Shown here: piece after piece, positions 7,878 to 15,083 of the stretch
How positions within the stretch are numbered: the first letter of the stretch is position 1
Layout of the letters: every line of letters begins with the position of its first letter
Source: JAWXUU01 sp044426085
Lineage (GTDB): Bacteria > Bacillota > Clostridia > Christensenellales > CAMQZB01
Length of the DNA stretch: 58,380 nt
Assembly: GCA_044426085.1 (NCBI GenBank)
Contig: JAWXUU010000013.1
Coordinates: 1-58,380, forward strand
Direction of reading: 5' to 3'
Position numbers and translations under genes: made by a program
The notes under the pieces: generated by a model
Databases searched by the model: none
Told to the model about the DNA's origin: nothing
What the model saw: only the letters and a program-made list of their open reading frames with translations

Positions 7878-7900
7878 GAGCAGTATCACTGCTCTTTTTT
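7878..7900 (+). terminator. Intrinsic terminator of rpmB
   Basis: GAGCAGT, loop ATC, ACTGCTC, then six T. An overlapping 18-bp perfect inverted repeat follows: TGCTCTTTTTTATTGCCC at 7890-7907 and its inverse at 7915-7932. Confidence 0.9.
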
Positions 7901-7937
7901 ATTGCCCTTTGGGGGGGCAATAAAAAAGAGCAATGAT

Positions 7938-8170
7938 AATTAAAAATTAAAAATTAAAAATTAAAAATTGTGGTATGGCACTCGCTTCGCTTGTGCATTC
8001 AATTATTTGAAATTAAATATAAAAAAGTGGTGCACGTTTATGGAGTGCACCACTTTTTTATATACTCTACTTAAAATATTGATTGCACAGAGAGCTTTGC
8101 TCTCGTGCCATACCACAATTTTTAATTTTTATCGAGCTCGCAGAGCGAAGCCTGTTTTTAATTTTTAATT
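7938..8170. repeat. Composite hairpin repeat E2 (family 1, complete)
   Basis: Complete family-1 element between rpmB and the ABC exporter, which converge. Heptamer arm from 7938; inverted end AATTGTGGTATGGCAC at 7966-7981; left hairpin GGCAC...GTGC at 7977-7995; central hairpin AAAAAAGTGGTGCAC / GTGCACCACTTTTTT (8021-8035 and 8045-8059, 15 bp perfect, A and T runs outside); right hairpin GCAC...GTGC at 8085-8108; inverted end TACCACAATT at 8111-8120; 24-base cassette at 8131-8154; closing heptamers. Both neighbouring genes have their own hairpins, so the central terminator is extra. Confidence 0.9.
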
Positions 8171-8172
8171 AA

Positions 8173-8199
8173 GAATTAATTTGCAAAGCAAATTAATTC
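8173..8199. terminator. Hairpin at the 3' end of the ABC exporter operon
   Basis: GAATTAATTTGC, loop AAA, GCAAATTAATTC spans the stop codon of the exporter gene and is followed on the minus strand by A/T-rich heptamers. It is probably the operon's own weak terminator or 3'-end stabilising hairpin. Confidence 0.6.
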
Positions 8200-10043
8200 T
8201 CAAACTGGCTATTATACAGTTCCGCATAGAAGCCGTTATCTGCTATGAGTTTTTCGTGGTTTCCGCTTTCGATTACGTTGCCGTCTTTCATCACTAGGAT
8301 GATATCGGCATTTTTTATTGTTGAAAGGCGGTGGGCTATGATAAATGATGTTTTGCCGTTTGATAGGTTATCCATAGCTTTTGAAATTAGAACTTCCGTT
8401 CTTGTGTCCACTGAGCTTGTGGCTTCATCCAAGATGAGCAATTCGGCTTTTTTCACCATTGCTCTTGCGATTGTGAGAAGCTGTTTTTCACCCGCGGAAA
8501 GTTCGGCATTTGCCATTATTGTTTCGTAGCCTTGTGGCATTGTCATAATTGCATGGTGAATTCCCACCGCTTTGCAAGCTGAAATGACTTCTTCTTTTGA
8601 AATGCCTTTTTCGCTGTATACTATATTTTCTAGTATTGTGCCTTCAAACATCCATGTGTCTTGCAACACCATTGCGAACATTTCGTGGATATTTTCACGC
8701 TTGATTTTTGTTATTGGCACTCCGTCAATCAAAATCTCTCCGCTGTTCACTTCATAAAAACGCATAAGCAGATTCACAAGTGTTGTTTTGCCCGCACCTG
8801 TTGGACCAACGATTGCGACTTTTTGACCCGCTTTGATTTCTGCAGAGAAGTCGTGAATGATGATTTTGTCTGGTCTGTAACCAAAGAATACATCTTTGAA
8901 CTGAACATCACCTTTTGGATTTTCTATTGTGATTGCGTCTTCACCCGTTCTTATAAGTTCTTTTTCTTCAAGCAGTGCGAAAACTCTTTCGCTGGCGGCA
9001 GCAGCCGATTGCAAGTTTGTGATTGCTTGCGCCATTTGAGTTAGTGGTTGCGTGAACAATCTGATATAAATCATGAATGCCACGATAACGCTGAATGATA
9101 TACTGCCCGAAAAGGCGAGAACACCACCCACAATACAAACAACAACGTAAGCAAAGTTGCCAACAAAGCTCATCACCGGCATCATAACACCAGAAATGAA
9201 TTGTGCTTTCCATGCGGCGTTTTGCAAATCCTTATTAGATTGGTCGAACGCATTTTTTGAAAAATCCTCACCGCCATACGCTTTCACAACTGTGTGACCT
9301 GTATACATTTCTTCTATGTGTCCGTTCATTCTGCCGAGCTGGGATTGTTGTTTTCTGAAATAGCCTTGAGATTTTTTGATTAGCGTGAGTGCAAGTGCAA
9401 AGCCAATCGACGTTGCCAAGATGCCCGAAAGCGCCAAAATCCAGTTTGTTGCAAACATCAAAATAAGTGCGCCAAGGAAGGTGAAAACGCCCGATGCCAT
9501 CGTTGAAAGTGAGTTGCTAAGACTTGTGCCGATTGTGTCCACATCGTTTGTGATACGGCTTAGTGTGTCGCCATATGACGTTGTATCAAAATATGAAAGT
9601 GGCAATCTGTTGATTTTTTTTGTTAGGTCTGTTCTTAGGCTTTTTGATATTTTTTGCGCCACTGTCACAAGAAGATTGCCTTGTGTGTAGCTGAAAATCA
9701 AACTTAAACCGTAGATTACCGCCAAGATTGTTCCGATTTTTACAACCGATTGTGTATCGATGCCAGAATACATGCCATCTGTTATTAAATCTGTTATTTT
9801 CGCAAGTTGCGATGGACCGATAAGCGACATCACTGAAGATGCCACCGCAAGGCAAAGTGCAATCACCACCAATGTGGAATATCTTTTTGAATAGGCGAAA
9901 ATCTTTTTCATACTGCCTATAAAATCTTTCGGCTTTTCACCAACCGCCATTTTGCCAGGACCGCCACCAGGACCGCCACCAGGACCGCCACCAGGAGTCC
10001 CGAAAGAAGGTTTTCTTGCTGTGTTTTCTGATTCGTTATGCAT
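8193..10043 (-). CDS. ABC exporter half-transporter, catalytic-site partner
   Basis: The start is set at 10043 (MHNESENTARK), eight bases after AAAGGAGG, giving 616 residues; it overlaps the previous gene's stop by eight bases, so the two are translationally coupled. A cytosolic N-terminus carries three GGGP repeats, then six membrane segments (about residues 55-320), then a nucleotide-binding domain with GPTGAGKTT, signature LSAGEKQ, and Walker B LLILDEATS with the intact catalytic glutamate. It should pair with the upstream gene as a heterodimeric multidrug or lipid exporter of the LmrCD/BmrCD type. The substrate is unknown; the MarR neighbour suggests a drug-like inducer. Confidence 0.93.
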   Translation of the reverse strand: MHNESENTARKPSFGTPGGGPGGGPGGGPGKMAVGEKPKDFIGSMKKIFAYSKRYSTLVVIALCLAVASSVMSLIGPSQLAKITDLITDGMYSGIDTQSVVKIGTILAVIYGLSLIFSYTQGNLLVTVAQKISKSLRTDLTKKINRLPLSYFDTTSYGDTLSRITNDVDTIGTSLSNSLSTMASGVFTFLGALILMFATNWILALSGILATSIGFALALTLIKKSQGYFRKQQSQLGRMNGHIEEMYTGHTVVKAYGGEDFSKNAFDQSNKDLQNAAWKAQFISGVMMPVMSFVGNFAYVVVCIVGGVLAFSGSISFSVIVAFMIYIRLFTQPLTQMAQAITNLQSAAAASERVFALLEEKELIRTGEDAITIENPKGDVQFKDVFFGYRPDKIIIHDFSAEIKAGQKVAIVGPTGAGKTTLVNLLMRFYEVNSGEILIDGVPITKIKRENIHEMFAMVLQDTWMFEGTILENIVYSEKGISKEEVISACKAVGIHHAIMTMPQGYETIMANAELSAGEKQLLTIARAMVKKAELLILDEATSSVDTRTEVLISKAMDNLSNGKTSFIIAHRLSTIKNADIILVMKDGNVIESGNHEKLIADNGFYAELYNSQFEN

Positions 10044-11787
10044 TTTCAAGTTCCTCCTTTGAAAGTTGTGATAGTGCGATTTCGCTGTAAATTTCTGAGT
10101 TTGCAAGAAGCTGACTATGAGTGCCAACACCTGCAACTTTTCCGCCGTCTAGCACGATTATTTGGTTTGCATCTTTAACTGTTGAAATGCGCTGTGCAAC
10201 CATGAGTTTTGTTGCATCGGCTGTTTTTTCCGCGAGTGCTTTTCTAAGATTTCTATCCGTTTTATAATCCAGTGCAGAAAAACAGTCGTCGAAAAGATAA
10301 ATTTCAGGGTCTTTATAAACCGACCTTGCGATTGAAACGCGTTGTTTTTGACCGCCCGAAAGGTTGAGCCCACCTTGCGACACTCTGCCGTGGTGACCAA
10401 TTTTATCAATAAAGTCTTTCGAACCGGAAATTTCGACTGCGTTTTCAATTTTTTCGCTTGAGAAATCTTCGCCTTTGCCAAATGCGATATTTGAAGCGAT
10501 GTCGCCAGAAAACAGCAGTGCTTTTTGAGTGACTAGCCCAAGTTTTTCGCGAAGTGCTTTTTGCGTGTAGTTTTTCACGTTCATGCCGTCAACCAATATT
10601 TCACCGCTTGTGCAGTCATAGAAACGCAAAATAAGATTTACGATTGTTGTTTTGCCACTGCCCGTTGCGCCGATAAATGCGGCAGTTTCACCCTTGCCAA
10701 TTGCAAAAGATACGTTGTCGATAACAGGTTCTTCCGAGCCAGGATATGCGAAAGTTACGTTTTTGAATTCTATTGCAGTTTCTGTTTGCACATCACTTTT
10801 TGTTTGAGTGCCTTCTTTCACCGTGTTTTCAAAATCGATAACTTCACTGATTCTGCCAAGCGCAACCATTGCACGTGGCCACATGAGAAGTGTCATGGAA
10901 AGCATCATAAATGACATTATGATCATCATTGCATAAGATGAGAAAACCACCATATCCGAAAAGATAATAAGCTTATCTGCTGTGGCCGCTTGGTTTATTA
11001 TTATTGCACCCACCCAATATATTGCGAGTGTGAGCGCCGACATTGTGAAAGTCATATAAGGGAAAATAACCGCTGTTGTTCTGCCCACGAACATGTTTGC
11101 TTTTTTCACGTTTTGGTTTGCAGTTTCAAACTTTTCTTCTTGGTAATTTTCTGCGTTATAAGCACGCACAACCCTGACACCTGTTAGGTGCTCTCTTGTT
11201 ATCACGTTGAGTTTATCAGTAAGTTTTTGGATTGTTTTTGATTTTGGCATTGCAAGCTTGATAACTGTGAACAACACGCAAATCAAAAGAGTTATTGCAA
11301 TTGCCGTTGTGATTGTGAAGCTGAAGTTTTTGTTTGATATTTTTATTATTGCCAAGATTGCCATCATTGGTGCGCGGAAAATCGCGATATATCCCATAGA
11401 AAAGAACATTTGGATTTGAGTTATATCGTTTGTTGTACGCGTTATCAAACTGCCCATAGAAAAGTTGTTGATATCACCCATTGAAAACGACATTGTTTTA
11501 TCATACACCCTTTCGCGAAGTCGCATTGATACAACCGTTGCGACAAATGCGCCGAACCAGCCTATTGCAACGGTGAGCGACAAGCTTACGATTGAACACG
11601 CGAGCATTTTGCCGCCTACAATCAAGATTTGCGATACAAGCGTGCCTTGCGATTGAACAAGGATTGTTATTTCGCTCATGTATTCGGGTAGCAACAAATC
11701 AAGTTGAACTTGAATTGTTATAAGCAGAAAGACTATCGCGATATATCCCCACTCTCTGCCGTGCATGCTTTGAAAAATTTTCTTCAT
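10036..11787 (-). CDS. ABC exporter half-transporter, degenerate-site partner
   Basis: A 583-residue half-transporter: six membrane segments (about 15-300), then a nucleotide-binding domain with GATGSGKTT, signature LSGGQKQR and a Walker B of IYLFDDCFSALD. Asp replaces the catalytic Glu, the hallmark of the non-hydrolysing site in heterodimeric exporters such as BmrC/BmrD. Its own signature motif is intact and would complete the partner's active site. It follows the MarR gene by 74 bases and precedes its partner with an eight-base overlap, so all three form one operon. Confidence 0.93.
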   Translation of the reverse strand: MKKIFQSMHGREWGYIAIVFLLITIQVQLDLLLPEYMSEITILVQSQGTLVSQILIVGGKMLACSIVSLSLTVAIGWFGAFVATVVSMRLRERVYDKTMSFSMGDINNFSMGSLITRTTNDITQIQMFFSMGYIAIFRAPMMAILAIIKISNKNFSFTITTAIAITLLICVLFTVIKLAMPKSKTIQKLTDKLNVITREHLTGVRVVRAYNAENYQEEKFETANQNVKKANMFVGRTTAVIFPYMTFTMSALTLAIYWVGAIIINQAATADKLIIFSDMVVFSSYAMMIIMSFMMLSMTLLMWPRAMVALGRISEVIDFENTVKEGTQTKSDVQTETAIEFKNVTFAYPGSEEPVIDNVSFAIGKGETAAFIGATGSGKTTIVNLILRFYDCTSGEILVDGMNVKNYTQKALREKLGLVTQKALLFSGDIASNIAFGKGEDFSSEKIENAVEISGSKDFIDKIGHHGRVSQGGLNLSGGQKQRVSIARSVYKDPEIYLFDDCFSALDYKTDRNLRKALAEKTADATKLMVAQRISTVKDANQIIVLDGGKVAGVGTHSQLLANSEIYSEIALSQLSKEELENA

Positions 11788-11861
11788 TAATTTCTCCTAT
11801 TATTTTTTTTTACTTTTATTTTTTTACTTTTTTGATTTTTACTTTCGTTTTTTCAATTATA

Positions 11862-12356
11862 TTATGTGCAATTTCTATTATCCATGCCACTTACTATTTT
11901 CGATAGCAAGTTTGTGAAAAGTTCGCTTTCTTCTTCCGAAAGGGGTGATTTGATTTGTTCTTCCAACCCTCGCATTGTTTCACCAATATAGTTCATTGCA
12001 TCAAGTCCACTTTGCGTTATTGATACAATCTTTATTCGCTTATCTGCTTGGTCGGTTGAATTTTCAATATATCCCCTTTTTTCAAGGCGCGATACAAGCC
12101 CCGCCGATGTAGACTGCGCCACGTTGAGTGCCTTTTCAAGGTCTTTTAGCGGTGCTTTGCCATCGTTGGCAAGCAAAAATCCCAAAACATGACCTTGCGC
12201 TAGCGTCAAATCAATTTCTTTTAACTTTGCATTGCCATCCTTTTCCATTTTATCGTGTATTCTGCGAATCATGTGGAGCATTCTTTTTTTCGGATGAGAC
12301 ATGCCATGCTTTTTGAAAAACGCTTTCCTTTCTTTTATCATATCTTGAATTTCCAT
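11862..12356 (-). CDS. MarR-family transcriptional regulator
   Basis: A 164-residue winged-helix protein. LTLAQGHVLGFLLANDGKAPLKDLEKALNVAQSTSAGLVSRLEKRGYIENSTDQADKRIKIVSIT covers the MarR winged helix, including the DxR-type wing (residues ~50-115), with helices at both ends for dimerisation. It is the first gene of the ABC exporter operon, and a perfect 10-bp inverted repeat spans its own promoter, so it probably represses itself and the exporter until a ligand binds. The ligand is unknown. Confidence 0.92.
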   Translation of the reverse strand: MEIQDMIKERKAFFKKHGMSHPKKRMLHMIRRIHDKMEKDGNAKLKEIDLTLAQGHVLGFLLANDGKAPLKDLEKALNVAQSTSAGLVSRLEKRGYIENSTDQADKRIKIVSITQSGLDAMNYIGETMRGLEEQIKSPLSEEESELFTNLLSKIVSGMDNRNCT

Positions 12357-12400
12357 TTTAAGCCTCCTTTATTTTTTTGAATTTAATTTATGTTTTTGAC

Positions 12401-12446
12401 ATTCTAACATAATCAATCGCGTGCTGTCAATCGTTTGCGATTGATT
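12401..12446 (-). promoter_or_regulatory. MarR-operon promoter with overlapping operator
   Basis: On the minus strand TTGACA (12425-12430), an 18-base spacer and TAGAAT (12401-12406). The inverted repeat AATCAATCGC (12411-12420) / GCGATTGATT (12437-12446) brackets the -35 box, with an extra half-site CAATCG at 12428-12433. A bound MarR dimer there would block RNA polymerase. Confidence 0.75.
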
Positions 12447-12457
12447 TTTTTGAATTT

Positions 12458-12562
12458 TTTATTTTTAAATTCTCAGCCTTTAGTTTTTAAAATTCTCAAC
12501 TTTTAGTTTTAAAATTCTCAGCCTTTATTTTTTAAATTTTCAACTTTTAGTTTTTAATTTTA
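12458..12562. repeat. Four imperfect tandem A/T-rich repeats
   Basis: Four successive units of about 24 bases, of the form AAATTCTCARCYTTTAGTTTTTAA, with alternating CAGCC and CAACT versions. They lie between the MarR promoter and the rnpB promoter. Function unknown. Confidence 0.7.
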
Positions 12563-12580
12563 ATTTTCAATTGATTAAGT

Positions 12581-12609
12581 TTGCTTTTAATTTAAAATTG
12601 TGATAGAAT
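12581..12609 (+). promoter_or_regulatory. Promoter of rnpB
   Basis: TTGCTT (12581-12586), a 17-base spacer and TAGAAT (12604-12609), placing the start at about 12616. Confidence 0.7.
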
Positions 12610-12615
12610 ATCGCA

Positions 12616-12932
12616 GTAAAGGTAGTCAGATGATCGCGTGGAAACACGAGGAAAGTCCGGGCACCGCAGGGCAAGGGTGGTAGGTAACCCCTACTGGAGG
12701 CGACTTTAAGGAAAGTGCAACAGAAATATACCGCAAACACATGATGTTTGTAAGGATGAAAAGGCGAGGTAAGAGCTCACCGATCAGCGGGAGACCGCAG
12801 ATGCCATGTAAACCCCACCCGGTGCAAGAGAAAAGGCAAATATAGACTGCCCGTCTTTGCCGAAAATCGCTTGAGTCGTTTGGCGACATTCGACCTAGAT
12901 AGATGATCATCCAATACAGAACTCGGCTTATA
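12616..12932 (+). ncRNA. rnpB: RNase P RNA
   Basis: Catalytic RNA of RNase P, which removes tRNA 5' leaders. The conserved 5' block GAGGAAAGTCCGGGC is at 12648-12662, the core ACAGAAA at 12720-12726, and the conserved 3' block ends with ACAGAACTCGGCTTA. The length of about 317 bases and the block order fit a bacterial RNase P RNA. The ends are estimated from the promoter and from the 3' block; a strong terminator follows. Confidence 0.93.
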
Positions 12933-12950
12933 GATTACGCTTTGCATATG

Positions 12951-12980
12951 AAAAACACTTCCCTAAAGGAAGTGTTTTTT
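12951..12980 (+). terminator. Intrinsic terminator of rnpB
   Basis: AAAAACACTTCC, loop CTAAA, GGAAGTGTTTTTT. Twelve-pair stem with a T run. Confidence 0.9.
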
Positions 12981-13046
12981 CTATCTTGTGCTGAGGGGTT
13001 GGGAGAGAGTTTTGGGGGTGGGTATATTGGGGATAATGGTTTATTG

Positions 13047-13275
13047 AATTAAAAATTAAAAATTAAAAATTAAAAATTGTGGTATAGCACGTGGCTTTGC
13101 CACTGTGCATTCAATATTTAAAACGCAAAAAACCATAGGCTAAAACAAAAGCCTATGGTTTTTTATACACTATTCTAAAAATTGAATGCACGAGCACCGC
13201 GAGTGCTTTACCACAATTTTTAATTTTTATCGAGCTCGCAGAGCGAAGCCTGTTTTTAATTTTTAATTTTCTGTT
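13047..13275. repeat. Composite hairpin repeat E3 (family 1, complete)
   Basis: Complete element between rnpB and hydA, which converge. Heptamer arm from 13047; inverted end AATTGTGGTATAGCAC at 13075-13090; left hairpin GCAC-GTGGC-TTT-GCCAC-T-GTGC at 13087-13108; central hairpin AAAAAACCATAGGC / GCCTATGGTTTTTT (13127-13140 and 13151-13164); right hairpin GCAC-GA-GC-ACC-GC-GA-GTGC at 13188-13206; inverted end TACCACAATT; 24-base cassette at 13229-13252; closing heptamers. rnpB has its own terminator 150 bases upstream. Confidence 0.9.
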
Positions 13276-13312
13276 TTTAATTTCTCCGCATATCAAAATA
13301 CGCCAATCCACC

Positions 13313-15064
13313 TTATTTGTTTTTTCTATTCACATAAGTTGTATGCAAATCGTGGTGGGCTTTGTGGCTGTTTGGTTCGCCGTAGTAGTCTGCATAAAGT
13401 TGTTTGATATATGGGTTTTCATGAGATTTTCTTAGAGTCATGCCCTTATCTGTATCGTACAACGCTTTTGCACGGAGCGCTTTATAATCTGTGAAGTTTC
13501 TTGTGTCGGCATTAACAAGTGGTTGACCACCGCCGTTAAGACATCCGCCAGGACAGCACATAACTTCAACAAAGTGATAATCTGCTTCGCCTTTTTTCAC
13601 GGCTTCGCAAAGTTTTTTCGCGTTTGTAAGACCTGATACAACAGCGACTTTAATTTCTAAGCCATTGATGTTGTAGTTTGCTTCTTTCACGCCTTCCATG
13701 CCACGAACGTCGACAAAGTCAAGTTTTTCAGCTGGCAAGCTTTCGCCTGTGAGAACTTCGCTTGCTGTTCTGAGCGCAGCTTCCATAACACCGCCTGTAA
13801 CACCAAAGATAAGTCCCGCACCAGAACCAACGCCGAATGGGTTTTCAAATTCGCCCTCTGGCAAGATTGTGAAGTCGATACCTTTTCTTTTTACGAATCT
13901 TGCAAGTTCACGAGTTGTCATAACGTAGTCGATATCTGGAACACCGCCTGCGTTTTGGTCGTCACGAGTGATTTCGAATTTCTTCGCTGTGCAAGGCATA
14001 ACTGTTACCATAACGATATCTTTAGGGTCGATGTTATTCTTTTGAGCGTAGTATGTTTTGATAACCGCACCAAACATTTGTTGTGGTGATTTGCAAGATG
14101 AAAGGTTATCGAGAAGTTCTGGATAGTAATATTCGATATATCTGATCCAACCTGGAGAACATGATGTGAACATTGGGAATGTTCCGCCAGTTTTCACGCG
14201 GTTAATAAATTCGTACGCTTCTTCCATGATTGTGAGATCCGCAGAAAAATCGATATCGAAAACTTTATCAAAGCCAAGATATTTTAGCGCTGTAACCATT
14301 TTGCCTTCTTGGTTTGTTCCGATTTCATATCCGAATTCTTCGCCGATTGCTACCCTAACCGCTGGGGCTGTTGCAACGATAACGTGTTTTGATGGGTCTG
14401 TGATTGCACGTTGGATTTTTGCAAGGTCATCTTTTTCTTGAAGTGCACCAGTTGGGCAAACGTTGATACATTGTCCGCAAGCTGCACATTCAACTTCTGC
14501 AAGGTCTTGATCGAACGCACATCCGATATATGTGTTGTGACCACGCTTCATTGCGTCAATCACGCTGACTTCTTGGATTTTTTTGCACATTGCAACACAT
14601 CTTTTGCAAACTACGCATTTTGTGTTGTCGCGAACAAGCCACTCTGAAGAATGGTCTGTTAGGTGCATTGGGGCTTCGCCGTGATATTTCATAGCGTCGC
14701 AACCTAGGTTTGTTGAGATTTCGGCGAGTTCGCACTGACCGTTTCTTGCACAGCTTAGGCATGATTTGTTGTGGTCTGACAACAAAAGTTCTACTGTTTT
14801 TCTTCTTGCGTCGGTAACTTTTTCGCTGTTTGTTGTTACTTCCATACCTTCAGCAACTGGATACACGCAAGATGCTGTTAATGTTCTTGCACCCTTCACT
14901 TCTACAACGCAGACACGGCATGCACCGATTTCGTTGATGTTCTTTAGGTAGCACAATGTTGGGATTTTTATACCCACTGTTCTTGCAGCTTCCAAGATTG
15001 TTGTTCCTTCGGGAACTGAAACTGCAATTCCATTTACTTTCAAATTTATCATTTTTTCTGACAT
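13313..15064 (-). CDS. hydA: [FeFe]-hydrogenase catalytic subunit, NADH-dependent type
   Basis: Start at 15064 (MSEKMINLKV), 11 bases after GGAGG; 583 residues. The N-terminal 2Fe-2S domain has Cys38, 49, 52, 66; then His98/Cys102/105/111 for a 4Fe-4S cluster; two ferredoxin-type clusters (CVVCKRC, CAACGQC); then the H-cluster domain with L1 TSCSPGW, L2 MPCTAKKFE and L3 CCPGGCLNGGGQP. L1 normally reads TSCCP; here the second cysteine, the usual proton relay, is serine. With HydB and HydC it should couple NADH and reduced ferredoxin to H2 formation. Last gene of the hyd operon, 19 bases after hydB. Maturation genes are not in the window. Confidence 0.95.
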   Translation of the reverse strand: MSEKMINLKVNGIAVSVPEGTTILEAARTVGIKIPTLCYLKNINEIGACRVCVVEVKGARTLTASCVYPVAEGMEVTTNSEKVTDARRKTVELLLSDHNKSCLSCARNGQCELAEISTNLGCDAMKYHGEAPMHLTDHSSEWLVRDNTKCVVCKRCVAMCKKIQEVSVIDAMKRGHNTYIGCAFDQDLAEVECAACGQCINVCPTGALQEKDDLAKIQRAITDPSKHVIVATAPAVRVAIGEEFGYEIGTNQEGKMVTALKYLGFDKVFDIDFSADLTIMEEAYEFINRVKTGGTFPMFTSCSPGWIRYIEYYYPELLDNLSSCKSPQQMFGAVIKTYYAQKNNIDPKDIVMVTVMPCTAKKFEITRDDQNAGGVPDIDYVMTTRELARFVKRKGIDFTILPEGEFENPFGVGSGAGLIFGVTGGVMEAALRTASEVLTGESLPAEKLDFVDVRGMEGVKEANYNINGLEIKVAVVSGLTNAKKLCEAVKKGEADYHFVEVMCCPGGCLNGGGQPLVNADTRNFTDYKALRAKALYDTDKGMTLRKSHENPYIKQLYADYYGEPNSHKAHHDLHTTYVNRKNK

Positions 15065-15083
15065 TTTAGTTATCCTCCAACAA

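Noticed and set aside
7938..8170. Composite repeats as transposase-bearing insertion sequences
   Set aside because: No copy contains a coding frame of useful size; they are non-autonomous at best.
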